A stretch of DNA of 64,000 nt, from assembly GCF_015679265.1 (NCBI RefSeq), contig NZ_CP064942.1, forward strand, positions 3,514,001 to 3,578,000, read 5' to 3'. A program made the translations under genes and the position numbers. The notes below the pieces were generated by a model. That model made no database searches, was not told where the DNA came from, and saw only the letters and a list, made by a program, of their open reading frames with translations. The stretch is from Pontivivens ytuae (GTDB lineage: Bacteria > Pseudomonadota > Alphaproteobacteria > Rhodobacterales > Rhodobacteraceae). How positions within the stretch are numbered: the first letter of the stretch is position 1; every line of letters starts with the position of its first letter. This document shows, piece after piece, positions 52,423-62,528 of this stretch.

Positions 52423-53391
52423 ATGCACTATCACCGTCGCCCCGGATGGGCCCTGCCCGAATCCGCCGTGACGCCTGAATCCGTCTTTCTGAACCGACGT
52501 CAGATCCTCGCGGGCATGGGTATGGGCGCGGGACTTCTGGCCGCACCGGGTGCGCTCCGCGCGATGCCGCAGGCCGAAAGCGCGTTCGACCCGATGCCCG
52601 ACCTGCACGAGGCATTCGCCGATGCCGGCATGCCGCCGACCGACGAAGCCCTCACCTCCACCTACAACAACTTCTACGAATTCGGCTCGTCCAAGCGCAT
52701 CTTCGAGGAGGCGCAGAAGCTCGAGACCGACGGCTGGACCATCCGCATCACCGGCGAGGTCGAGGAGGAGATGGAGATCTCCGTCGAGGACCTGCTGACT
52801 GAGATGCCGATGGAAGAGCGCATCGTCCGCCTCCGCTGCGTCGAGGCCTGGTCGATGGTGGTGCCGTGGATCGGCTTCCCCATGTCTGCGCTCATCGAGA
52901 AGGCCCGCCCGCTGTCGTCTGCGCAGTACGTAAAGATGCAGACCTTCATGAACCCCGACGTCGCCACCGAGCAGCGCGCGAGCTGGTGGCCCTGGCCCTA
53001 TACCGAGGGTCTGACGATGGACGAGGCGAAGAACGAGCTGTCCTTCATGGTGGTCGGCGCCTACGGCAAGGTGCTCCACAAGCAGTTCGGCGCCCCGATC
53101 CGCCTCCACACCCCGTGGAAGTACGGCTTCAAGTCGATCAAATCGATCGATCATATCGAGTTCACGTCCGAGCGCCCGCTCAGCTTCTGGGAGGAGCTGG
53201 CCGAGAAGGAGTACGGCTTCTGGGCCAACGTGAACCCCGAGGTTGCCCATCCGCGCTGGAGCCAGGCCGAGGAGCTCGTCCTCGGCACGGAGGAGAAGAT
53301 CCCGACCCAGCTCTACAACGGGTACGGCGAGTGGGTCGCCGATATGTATGCGGGCCTGCCCGAGGAGGTTGGCGAGCGCTTCTGGCGCTGA
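52423..53391 (+). CDS. msrP: Periplasmic protein-methionine-sulfoxide reductase, catalytic subunit
   Basis: A 322-residue molybdopterin oxidoreductase (formerly YedY) that repairs oxidised methionines in periplasmic proteins. A Tat signal (NRRQILAGMGMGAGLLAAPG, residues ~23-45) is present. The molybdenum Cys lies in RLRCVEAWSMVVPW. TPWKYGFKSIKSIDHIEF is the family C-terminal motif. The ATG follows AAAGGAGCATATC. The membrane partner msrQ is not adjacent: the next gene encodes a TauE/SafE exporter. A strong terminator follows. Confidence 0.95.
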   Translation: MHYHRRPGWALPESAVTPESVFLNRRQILAGMGMGAGLLAAPGALRAMPQAESAFDPMPDLHEAFADAGMPPTDEALTSTYNNFYEFGSSKRIFEEAQKLETDGWTIRITGEVEEEMEISVEDLLTEMPMEERIVRLRCVEAWSMVVPWIGFPMSALIEKARPLSSAQYVKMQTFMNPDVATEQRASWWPWPYTEGLTMDEAKNELSFMVVGAYGKVLHKQFGAPIRLHTPWKYGFKSIKSIDHIEFTSERPLSFWEELAEKEYGFWANVNPEVAHPRWSQAEELVLGTEEKIPTQLYNGYGEWVADMYAGLPEEVGERFWR

Positions 53392-53414
53392 GCCCCACGC
53401 GACGCTTGCGGAAC

Positions 53415-53451
53415 GGAGGCCGAGGGCTTAGCCCTTGGCCTCCTTCCTTTT
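53415..53451 (+). terminator. Rho-independent terminator after msrP
   Basis: A 13-bp stem GGAGGCCGAGGGC/GCCCTTGGCCTCC (one wobble pair) followed by TTCCTTTT. It lies between the msrP stop and the exporter gene. Confidence 0.8.
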
Positions 53452-53464
53452 GGAGCGTCCGCCC

Positions 53465-54283
53465 ATGCCCCCCATCGCCGATCTTCTGCCGCTGGTCCTG
53501 CTGCTGCTCGCCACCGGAGCTCTTGCTGGCGTGGTCGCGGGCCTGCTCGGCGTCGGCGGCGGCATCGTCCTCGTCCCCGTCTTCTTCTATGTCTTCTCGG
53601 TCGCGGGCTACGAAAGCGCGGAGCTCATGCGCGTCTGTCTCGCCACCTCGCTTGCCACGATCATCGTGACCTCCGCCCGCTCGGTGTCGAGCCATGCGAA
53701 GAAGGGTGCGGTGGACTGGGTCATCCTGCGCCGCTGGGGCCCGGGCATCGTGATCGGCGCGCTGATCGGCGTCTTCGCCGTGGAGGGGCTGGAGAGCCGG
53801 ACCCTCCAGATGATCTTCGGCATCCTCGGCTGCGTCATCGCCGCCTACTTCGCCTTCGGGAAGAGTGAATGGCGGCTCGGCGACCAGATGCCAGGTGGCC
53901 TCGCCCGCGCCGTGGTCTCACCGGTCATCGGGCTCCTGTCGGTGCTGATGGGCATCGGCGGCGGCTCCTTCGGGGTGCCGCTGATGACGCTCTACGGCAC
54001 GCCGATCCACCGGGCCGTGGCCACCGCGGCGGGCTTCGGCATCCTGATCGCGGTGCCGTCCGTCGCAGGCTTCCTGCTGCGCCCGGCGAACGAGGTACCG
54101 CCCTTCACGCTCGGTCTCGTCAACATCCCCGCCTTCCTGATCGTGATCGCGATGACGTTGGTCACCGCCCCGCTCGGCGTGCGCCTCGCCCACGCGCTGC
54201 CGGTCCGCCCGCTGCGCCTGATCTTCGCGGGCTTCATCCTGGTCATGGCGCTCAACATGCTGCGCGAGGGGCTGACGGGATGA
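53465..54283 (+). CDS. TauE/SafE family sulfite/organosulfonate exporter-like protein
   Basis: 272 residues with about eight membrane helices in two related halves: AGLLGVGGGIVLVPVFF near the start and LSVLMGIGGGSFGVPLMTLYG in the middle, both family repeats. Exports small anions such as sulfite or sulfoacetate in known cases. I start at ATG 53465 (GGAGCGTCCGCCC upstream). The stop overlaps the next gene's ATG (ATGA). Confidence 0.88.
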   Translation: MPPIADLLPLVLLLLATGALAGVVAGLLGVGGGIVLVPVFFYVFSVAGYESAELMRVCLATSLATIIVTSARSVSSHAKKGAVDWVILRRWGPGIVIGALIGVFAVEGLESRTLQMIFGILGCVIAAYFAFGKSEWRLGDQMPGGLARAVVSPVIGLLSVLMGIGGGSFGVPLMTLYGTPIHRAVATAAGFGILIAVPSVAGFLLRPANEVPPFTLGLVNIPAFLIVIAMTLVTAPLGVRLAHALPVRPLRLIFAGFILVMALNMLREGLTG

Positions 54284-55023
54284 GCGATCCGGGCTGGCGC
54301 CTCTTCCCCTTCGAGCAGCGCCTGCTCGACTGGGTCGAGGCGGTCCGGCCCACCGCCATCATGCTGTCCGCCGCCGACGAGGCGCGCCACGGCGGCACCT
54401 GGCGCCCCGGCGTGAACCTGCTCCCGAACGATGCGCAAGGCCGCGTCGCAGGCGGCCCACCGCTCGCCTGCGCCGCCCTCGATAACCTGCCGCCGCATCC
54501 GCTCGACCGCGGCCAGCTCTCCGCCGTCCTGCCCGGCTATCCCCGCCGCGAACCGGACGAGCCCGAGGCCGCCCACCGCTTTCGCCGCGACCGCGCCGCG
54601 GCCCATCTCGACGGCCTGCTCCCCGAGGGGGCCGCCCGCCGCCGCCATCTGCGCGAGCACCACGCCTGGCTCCTCGGTATTCCGCTGAGCGACCACGGTG
54701 CCGACGCCGCTCCCTTCGTGATCTGGGAGGGGAGCCACGAGATCATCCGCAGCATGCTCCGCACCCACCTGCCGTCGGACCCGGAGTACTGGGGCGACAC
54801 CGACCTCACCGAACCCTACCACGCCGCCCGCCGCGAGATCTTCGCGACCTGTCCCCGTCGCGAAATCCACGCGAAACGTGGCGAGGCCTACACCGTCCAC
54901 CGCCTCGCCCTGCACGGCACCGCCCCCTTCGCCACGACGGCCCATGCCCCGCCCGAAGGCCGCCTCATCGCCTATTTCCGCCCCGAAACCGCCGACCGGC
55001 TTGCCTGGCTGAACGCGCCCTGA
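54280..55023 (+). CDS. Hypothetical protein, PhyH-like (possible Fe/2-oxoglutarate dioxygenase)
   Basis: 247 residues, start overlapping the exporter gene's stop. Features resembling the phytanoyl-CoA dioxygenase group are FVIWEGSHEII near residue 146, AYTVHRLALHGTAPF (late His) near residue 205 and RLIAYFRP (Arg for 2-oxoglutarate) at the end; HAWLLG may hold the first metal His. The match is weak, and the protein is rich in Arg, His and Pro. Coupled translation with the TauE/SafE exporter suggests that it acts on, or produces, the exported compound. Confidence 0.55.
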   Translation: MSDPGWRLFPFEQRLLDWVEAVRPTAIMLSAADEARHGGTWRPGVNLLPNDAQGRVAGGPPLACAALDNLPPHPLDRGQLSAVLPGYPRREPDEPEAAHRFRRDRAAAHLDGLLPEGAARRRHLREHHAWLLGIPLSDHGADAAPFVIWEGSHEIIRSMLRTHLPSDPEYWGDTDLTEPYHAARREIFATCPRREIHAKRGEAYTVHRLALHGTAPFATTAHAPPEGRLIAYFRPETADRLAWLNAP

Positions 55024-55058
55024 TCTTCTTCTTGCTCCCAATATCCCCGCCGGAGGCG
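55024..55058. repeat. CTTCTT..CCAATATCCCC motif
   Basis: TCTTCTTCTTGCTCCCAATA continues into TCCCCGCCGGAGGCGC. This is the clearest long copy of the dispersed 3'-end motif, immediately after the stop of the preceding gene. Confidence 0.6.
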
Positions 55059-55087
55059 CACGCGGCCTCCCAGCGAAAGGTCCTCCC

Positions 55088-55567
55088 ATGACGCTCCCCC
55101 ACCGCCACACCGCGCCTCTCGAGATCCTCCGCGTGCAGGTGGGGGAGGAGGTCGGCCTCTCGCGCTGGTTCACCGTCGACCAGTCCCGCATCAACGTCTT
55201 CGCCACGATCACCGAGGATGACCAGTTCATCCACACCGACATCGACCGCGCGGCCGGGACCCCGTTCGGCGGCCCGATCGCCCATGGCTTCCTGACGCTC
55301 TCGCTGCTCTCGGCCATGGCCTACGACGCGGTTCCGGTGCCGGAGGGCGCGACCTTCGGGGTCAACTGCGGCTTCGACCGCATCCGCTTCCTCGCGCCCG
55401 TGCCAAGCGGCGCCCAGATCCGCGGCCGCTTCGTGCTGGAGGGGGTGGAGGAGGACGGCGCCCAGATCACCACCCGCCACGCTGTCACGGTCGAGATCGA
55501 GGGACAGGACAAGCCCGCGCTTGTCGCGCTCTGGATCACCCGCGCCTATCTCGCAGGAGCAGAGTAG
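55088..55567 (+). CDS. MaoC family dehydratase
   Basis: A 159-residue hotdog-fold (R)-specific enoyl-CoA hydratase-like protein. FATITEDDQFIHTD and GTPFGGPIAHGFLTLSLLS contain the catalytic Asp and His. Length is normal for single-domain MaoC. The ATG follows AAAGGTCCTCCC. It heads a run of CoA-ester genes on plus, but is separated from the acyl-CoA dehydrogenase gene by 144 bp. Confidence 0.88.
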   Translation: MTLPHRHTAPLEILRVQVGEEVGLSRWFTVDQSRINVFATITEDDQFIHTDIDRAAGTPFGGPIAHGFLTLSLLSAMAYDAVPVPEGATFGVNCGFDRIRFLAPVPSGAQIRGRFVLEGVEEDGAQITTRHAVTVEIEGQDKPALVALWITRAYLAGAE

Positions 55568-55711
55568 GGTGCACGGGTGTCATACGCCCGGTGCACGCAT
55601 ATCATACGCTTTTCATACGCCGGGTTTTCCATCTCACACCTGCCGTAACGGCCCCCTTGCCCCGCGTCTCACGCCACGTCACTCTCCGGGCAAAACGAAG
55701 GGGAGGACGAT

Positions 55712-56947
55712 ATGGATCTGGGCATCACGCCGAAGGTGAAACCGCTCATCGCGCAGGTGCGCGAGATGGTGCAGACCGAGATCGCGCCCCTCTCCGACGA
55801 GTTCCTCTCGCTGGTGGGCTCCGAGGGCGACCGCTTCACCTATACCGCGCGTCAGACCGAGATCCTCGAAGGGTTGAAGGACCTCGCAAAGTCCCGAAAT
55901 CTCTGGAACTTCTGGCTCACCGACAGTGACAGGGGCTATGGGCTGACCACCGTCGAATATGCCTATCTGGCCGAGGAAATGGGCAAGGTCCACCTCGCCG
56001 CCGAGGTCTTCAACTGCTCCGCTCCGGACACCGGCAACATGGAGGTGTTCGAGCGCTATGGCACGCCCGAGATGAAGGAGCGGTGGCTCAAGCCCCTCCT
56101 GAGCGGCGAGATCCGCTCCGCCTATGCCATGACCGAGCCGAACGTCGCGAGCTCGGACGCCACCAACATGTCGATGACCTGCGTCCGCGACGGGCAAGAC
56201 TATGTTCTCAATGGAGAAAAATGGTGGATCAGCGGCGCGGGCGACCCGCGCTGCGCCGTCTACATCGTCATGGTTTCGACGCCCTCCACGGATCGCGGCA
56301 AGCACCAGCAGCACTCCATGATCGTGGTCCCCGCCGACACGCCCGGGATCGAGAAGCTGCGCGCGATGGAGGTTTATGGTCACGACGACGCGCCGCATGG
56401 CCATCTTCACTTGAAATTCATGGACGTGCGTGTACCAGCAGAAAACATGCTCCTCGGCGAGGGGCGCGGCTTCGAGATCAGCCAGGGCCGCCTCGGCCCG
56501 GGCCGCATCCACCACTGCATGCGCGCCATCGGCCAGGCGGAGGCGGCGCTGGAGCTAATGTGCCGCCGCTCCACCCAGCGCGAGGCCTTCGGCAAGCCGC
56601 TCGCCCGCCTCGGCGCGAATTTCGACATCATCGCCGAAGCGCGGATGAAGATCGAGCAGGCCCGACTCCTCTGCCTCAAGGCCGCGTGGATGATGGACCA
56701 GGGCGACGCCCGCGCCGCAGCACCCTGGATCAGCCAGATCAAGGTGATCGCGCCCCGCGTCGCGCTCGAAGTCATTGACGAGGCGGTGCAAATGCATGGC
56801 GGGGCAGGCGTCAGCCAAGACACGCCGCTGGCGCAGGCCTGGACCCATGTGCGCACGCTGCGCCTCGCCGACGGGCCGGACGCAGTGCACCGCAGGCAGG
56901 TCGCGCGGGCAGAGCTCAAGCCCTACACCAACGCGCCCGTCGCCTGA
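55712..56947 (+). CDS. Acyl-CoA dehydrogenase, ACAD10/11-like
   Basis: A 411-residue FAD acyl-CoA dehydrogenase. AYAMTEPNVASSDATNM and GEKWWISGAGDPRC are the FAD/substrate motifs; LGEGRGFEISQGRLGPGRIHHC and AVQMHGGAGVSQDTPLA are later blocks. Similarity to the dehydrogenase half of eukaryotic ACAD10/11 fits the neighbours: a histidine phosphatase and an APH-type kinase, the other half of ACAD10/11. The ATG follows GGGGAGGACGAT. The stop overlaps the next ATG by 1 nt. Confidence 0.9.
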   Translation: MDLGITPKVKPLIAQVREMVQTEIAPLSDEFLSLVGSEGDRFTYTARQTEILEGLKDLAKSRNLWNFWLTDSDRGYGLTTVEYAYLAEEMGKVHLAAEVFNCSAPDTGNMEVFERYGTPEMKERWLKPLLSGEIRSAYAMTEPNVASSDATNMSMTCVRDGQDYVLNGEKWWISGAGDPRCAVYIVMVSTPSTDRGKHQQHSMIVVPADTPGIEKLRAMEVYGHDDAPHGHLHLKFMDVRVPAENMLLGEGRGFEISQGRLGPGRIHHCMRAIGQAEAALELMCRRSTQREAFGKPLARLGANFDIIAEARMKIEQARLLCLKAAWMMDQGDARAAAPWISQIKVIAPRVALEVIDEAVQMHGGAGVSQDTPLAQAWTHVRTLRLADGPDAVHRRQVARAELKPYTNAPVA

Positions 56948-57600
56948 TGGCCGATATCCTGCTCGTGCGCCACGCACAGGCGAGTTTCGGCGCGGACGAC
57001 TACGACAAGCTCAGCGATCTCGGCCACGAACAGGCCCGCTGGCTGGGCGGTTACATGGCCGCCCACGACCTCGGCTTCGACCGGGTGATCCGCGGCGGAT
57101 TGCGGCGCCATCGCGAGACGGTGGAGGGCATCGCTGCCGCTCATCCGCTGCCCGACATCGCGGAGGATCCGCGCCTCGACGAGTTCCACTACAGCGGGCT
57201 GGAGGAGGACTACATCGCCGCCACCGGCTCGACCGCCGCGACCTCCCGCATCGATTTCATCCGCCGCTTCCCCACGATCTACACCGCGTGGGAGCGGGGG
57301 GAATTCACAGGAGCGGGAGAGACTTACGCGGCGTTCCGCAACCGGATCGAGGCGGCACTCGACACCGCCGTCAGCGCCGGGGGCCGCACGCTGATCGTGA
57401 CCTCCGGCGGCGTGATCGGCGCGACGCTGGGCCGGGTACTGGGCCTCACGCCGGAGGCGACGGCCGACCTCACCCTCAACATCCACAATGCGAGCCTGCA
57501 CCGCCTGGTGCTGGAGGACGGGCGGCTGCGCCTCAGCCTCTTCAACGCGAGCCCGCATCTCGACCCGCAGGAGCGTGCCCATGCCCGAACCTATATCTGA
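56947..57600 (+). CDS. Histidine phosphatase family protein
   Basis: 217 residues of the phosphoglycerate-mutase-like branch. LLVRHAQASFG carries the phosphorylated His (RHG variant RHA), with a second His region in IVTSGGVIG. The ATG begins inside the preceding stop (TGATG). It lies between the acyl-CoA dehydrogenase and kinase genes, so a phospho-metabolite of that pathway is a plausible substrate. Confidence 0.85.
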   Translation: MADILLVRHAQASFGADDYDKLSDLGHEQARWLGGYMAAHDLGFDRVIRGGLRRHRETVEGIAAAHPLPDIAEDPRLDEFHYSGLEEDYIAATGSTAATSRIDFIRRFPTIYTAWERGEFTGAGETYAAFRNRIEAALDTAVSAGGRTLIVTSGGVIGATLGRVLGLTPEATADLTLNIHNASLHRLVLEDGRLRLSLFNASPHLDPQERAHARTYI

Positions 57601-58588
57601 GATCGCGCCGTATCTGGAGGCGCAGGTCCCGGGCTTCGAAGGCCCGATCACCGAGGTGCAGAAGACGGCGCAGGGCCAATCCAACCCGACCTTCATCCTG
57701 ACGGCGGCGAGCGGGAAATACGTGCTGCGGCGCAAACCCGAGGGCGAGCTTCTGAAGTCCGCTCACGCGGTGGACCGGGAGTTCCGGGTGCTCTCGGCCC
57801 TGCGCGATACGGACGTGCCGGTGCCCGATGCACTGCATCTCTGCGAGGACGAAAGTGTCCTGGGAACAATGTTCTACGTCATGTCCTTCATCGAAGGCCG
57901 CAACTGGGTCGACCCCCGGCTGAAGGACGAGACCAACGAGATGCGCGCCGCGGTCTATGACAGCATGAACGCGACGCTCGCCGCCCTGCACTCGGTCGAT
58001 GTCGAGGCCGTGGGCCTCGGCGACTACGGCCCGCCCGGCAACTACTTCGAGCGGCAGGTCGCGCGCTGGACCAAGCAGTACCGCGCGACAGAGACCGAGA
58101 CGCTGAAGCCGATGGAGGATCTGATCGCCTGGCTCGAGGCGCAGACCCCGCCGGAAGGTCCGGCGCGGCTCGTCCACGGCGACTGGCGCATCGACAACCT
58201 GCTCTTCGACCCTGCGGGCACCTGCAACGCGGTGCTCGACTGGGAGCTCTCGACGCTCGGCCATCCGCTCGCCGATCTCGGTTCTCAGATCATGCAATGG
58301 CAGCTCCCGCCCGGCAGCGAGGGGCGCGGGCTGATGGGTGTGGACAGAGCGGCACTCGGCATCCCCTCCGACGCCGAATATGCCGAGCGCTATGCCGCCC
58401 GCGCCGGATTGGCCGACGTTCCGGATCTGGATTACCCGGTCGCCTTCGCCTTCTTCCGCATGGCGGCGATCATCCAGGGGGTGAAGAAACGGGCGCTCGA
58501 CGGCAATGCCTCGAACCCCGAAGCGGGTTTGCGCATGGGGGCTTACGTGCCGATGTTCGCACAGGCCGCCCTGGCGAGGATCAAATGA
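57581..58588 (+). CDS. APH-type phosphotransferase, ACAD10/11 kinase-domain-like
   Basis: 335 residues of the aminoglycoside phosphotransferase fold. QGQSNPTFILTAASGKYVLRRKP is the nucleotide lobe, VHGDWRIDNLLFDPAG the catalytic loop and AVLDWELSTLGHPLADLG the metal site. Proteins of this clade phosphorylate 4-hydroxyacyl-CoA in fused or split ACAD10/11 and LvaA systems. The start overlaps the phosphatase gene by 20 bp, with CAGGAG upstream, and the stop overlaps the next ATG. Confidence 0.87.
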   Translation: MPEPISEIAPYLEAQVPGFEGPITEVQKTAQGQSNPTFILTAASGKYVLRRKPEGELLKSAHAVDREFRVLSALRDTDVPVPDALHLCEDESVLGTMFYVMSFIEGRNWVDPRLKDETNEMRAAVYDSMNATLAALHSVDVEAVGLGDYGPPGNYFERQVARWTKQYRATETETLKPMEDLIAWLEAQTPPEGPARLVHGDWRIDNLLFDPAGTCNAVLDWELSTLGHPLADLGSQIMQWQLPPGSEGRGLMGVDRAALGIPSDAEYAERYAARAGLADVPDLDYPVAFAFFRMAAIIQGVKKRALDGNASNPEAGLRMGAYVPMFAQAALARIK

Positions 58589-59526
58589 TCGAGGGCCTTC
58601 GTATCCCGGTCGTCGGCGCGCCGCTCTTCATCATCTCCAACCCCGCGCTGGTGATCGCCCAGTGCAAGGCGGGGATCGTCGGCTCCTTCCCGGCGCTGAA
58701 CGCCCGCCCGCAAAGCCAGCTCGACGAATGGCTGGCCGAGATCACGGAGGCGCTGGCGGCGCACGACCGCGACCACCCCGACCAGCCCGCCGCGCCCTTT
58801 GCCGTCAACCAGATCGTCCACCGCTCCAACGACCGGCTGGAGGCGGATCTGGAGACCTGCGCGAAGTACTGCCCGCCGATCACCATCACCTCGCTCGGCG
58901 CGCGGACGGAGCTGAACGACGCGGTTCACGCCTGGGGCGGGATCACGCTGCACGACGTCATCAACAACCACTTCGCGAAAAAGGCGATCGAGAAGGGGGC
59001 GGACGGCCTGATCGCGGTGGCCTGGGGCGCGGGCGGCCATGCCGGGCGCCTCAGCCCCTTCGCGCTGGTCCGCGAGATCCGCGCCTGGTTCGACGGCCCG
59101 CTTCTGCTCTCGGGCTCCATCGCCACCGGCGACGCGGTGCTTGCGGCACAGGCGATGGGCGCGGACTACGCCTATATCGGCTCTCCTTTCATCGCGACGG
59201 AGGAGGCGCGGGCGGCCGAGGCCTACAAGCAGGGCATCGTCGAGGGCGGAGCGGAGGACATCGTCTACTCCAACCTCTTCACCGGCGTGCACGGCAACTA
59301 CCTGCGCCGCTCGATCGAGAATGCGGGGATGGACCCCGACAACCTGCCCGAAGGCGACGTGAGCACTATGAGTTTCGGCTCCGAACGGGAGAAGCCCAAG
59401 GCGTGGAAGGATATCTGGGGCGCGGGCCAGGGCATCGGCGCCGTGGACCGGGTGCAGCCCGCCGCCGATCTCGTCGCGAAACTCGCCGAGGAGTACACCG
59501 CCGCCCGCAAGCGCCTGCTTTCGTGA
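58585..59526 (+). CDS. Nitronate monooxygenase / FMN-binding NPD family protein
   Basis: A 313-residue TIM barrel related to 2-nitropropane dioxygenase. VVGAPLFIISNPALVIAQ, AWGAGGHAGRLSPFALV (FMN phosphate and catalytic His region) and LLLSGSIATGDAVLAAQAMG are present. Starts by ATGA overlap with the kinase gene. It could instead be an enoyl reductase-like enzyme; the real substrate is unknown. Confidence 0.87.
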   Translation: MIEGLRIPVVGAPLFIISNPALVIAQCKAGIVGSFPALNARPQSQLDEWLAEITEALAAHDRDHPDQPAAPFAVNQIVHRSNDRLEADLETCAKYCPPITITSLGARTELNDAVHAWGGITLHDVINNHFAKKAIEKGADGLIAVAWGAGGHAGRLSPFALVREIRAWFDGPLLLSGSIATGDAVLAAQAMGADYAYIGSPFIATEEARAAEAYKQGIVEGGAEDIVYSNLFTGVHGNYLRRSIENAGMDPDNLPEGDVSTMSFGSEREKPKAWKDIWGAGQGIGAVDRVQPAADLVAKLAEEYTAARKRLLS

Positions 59527-59615
59527 TCATCACTCTCTTCAAATACGCAAAGGACCGCCCTAGGACGTGCAGAGCCCCGGCGGGCCTGTCGCGGCACAGG
59601 TGAAGGAGCGCGCAT

Positions 59616-60800
59616 ATGGGAGCCCTTGACGGCGTGAAGGTGATCGACCTGACCCGGGTGCTGGGCGGGCCGTTCTGCACCCAGTGGCTCGGCGATCACG
59701 GCGCGGACGTGATCAAGATCGAGCCGCCGCAGGGTGACGAGACCCGCCACTGGGGCCCTCCCTTCGAGGAGGCGACCGGGGCGGCGAGCTACTTTATCGG
59801 TGTGAACCGCAACAAGCGCGGCATGGCGCTCGACCTGCGGCAGGAGGCGGGGCGCGAGGTTCTGCTGCGCCTGCTGACGGATGCCGACGTGTTGGTGGAG
59901 AACTTCAAGCCCGGCGGGATGGAGAAGTGGGGGATCGGCTATGACACCCTCAAGGAGCGCTTCCCGCGTCTGATCCACTGCCGCATCTCCGGCTTCGGCG
60001 CGGACGGGCCCTATGGCGGCCTGCCGGGCTACGACGCGGTGGTGCAGGCGCAAGCCGGGCTGATGAGCGTCAATGGCGAGGTGGGCGGCACCGGGCTGCG
60101 CCTCGGCATTCCGCTGGTGGACATCTCCACGGGGCTCTCCGCACTCGCAGGGATCGGCATGGCGCTCTACGAGCGGGAGAAGTCGGGACAGGGCCAGTTC
60201 CTCGACCTCACGCTCTTCGATGTGGCGGTTAGCCTGCTGCATCCCTATGCCGCGAACCACTTCCTGAGCGGCAAGGTGCCGGGGCCGACCGGGAACGCGC
60301 ATCCCAACATCACGCCCTATGACGTGTTTCCGACCCGGGGCGCACAGATCTACATCGCCGCAGCGAATGATGGCCAGTTCGCGCGCCTCTGCGAGGTGAT
60401 CGGAGCGGAGGCGCTGCTGGAGGACGCCCGCTTCGCCGACCATCCCGCGCGCAACCGTCACAAGACGGAGACGCGGGTGGCGCTGGAGCCGTACCTCGCT
60501 GAATGGGACGGGCAAGAACTCGCCGAGAAGCTGATGGCGGTCGGCGTTCCTGCCGGTCCGCTTCTGAACGTCCAGCAGGTCGTGGAGGACGCGCATACCG
60601 TGCACCGCGAGATGGCGATTGAGGTCGACGGCGTGCGCACCCTCGGCAACCCGGTGAAGATGAGCCGCACCGCCCCCGATGCCAGCCGCCGCCGCCCGCC
60701 GGGCTTCGGCCAGGACACGCGGGCGATTCTCAGCGAGGCAGGTTACTCTGACGCAGAGATCGAGGCATTGATCGGCGACGGCGCGGCGCTCGACGGCTGA
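59616..60800 (+). CDS. CaiB/BaiF family CoA transferase
   Basis: A 394-residue class III CoA transferase. VIDLTRVLGGPFCTQWLGDHGADVIK is the N-terminal motif, LVENFKPGGMEKWG contains the active-site region, and GYDAVVQAQAGLMSVNGE follows. It activates carboxylates by CoA exchange. The ATG follows GAAGGAGCGCAT. A CTTCTT-type copy lies in the 89-bp gap upstream. Confidence 0.9.
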   Translation: MGALDGVKVIDLTRVLGGPFCTQWLGDHGADVIKIEPPQGDETRHWGPPFEEATGAASYFIGVNRNKRGMALDLRQEAGREVLLRLLTDADVLVENFKPGGMEKWGIGYDTLKERFPRLIHCRISGFGADGPYGGLPGYDAVVQAQAGLMSVNGEVGGTGLRLGIPLVDISTGLSALAGIGMALYEREKSGQGQFLDLTLFDVAVSLLHPYAANHFLSGKVPGPTGNAHPNITPYDVFPTRGAQIYIAAANDGQFARLCEVIGAEALLEDARFADHPARNRHKTETRVALEPYLAEWDGQELAEKLMAVGVPAGPLLNVQQVVEDAHTVHREMAIEVDGVRTLGNPVKMSRTAPDASRRRPPGFGQDTRAILSEAGYSDAEIEALIGDGAALDG

Positions 60801-60801
60801 A

Positions 60802-60841
60802 GGGGCTGCGCCCCGTTTGGGCCTGAAACGCCATGCGTTTC
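60802..60841 (+). terminator. Hairpins after the CoA transferase gene
   Basis: GGGGC-TGC-GCCCC followed by GTTT (60802-60818), then GAAACGC-CAT-GCGTTTC (60825-60841). They sit just past the stop and probably end transcription. A reverse copy of the CTTCTT-type motif follows at about 60860. Confidence 0.6.
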
Positions 60842-60957
60842 CGGGACGGCCCGAACTCCCCGGGATATTTCGACAAGGTGGAAGGGTGAGGGCCGCCTTC
60901 ATTCGCGGAGGGCGAGGCGACGCGAGGGCTTTTCTTTCGCGGCGCACCATGGAATAG

Positions 60958-62451
<1,494 letters not shown>

Positions 62452-62528
62452 GACTGACGAGGGAGGCCCCCCGCCTTCTTCTTTGTCCAAATACGCGCAT
62501 CTCGGGGTCGGGCGCCCGCGCCGCCGTC

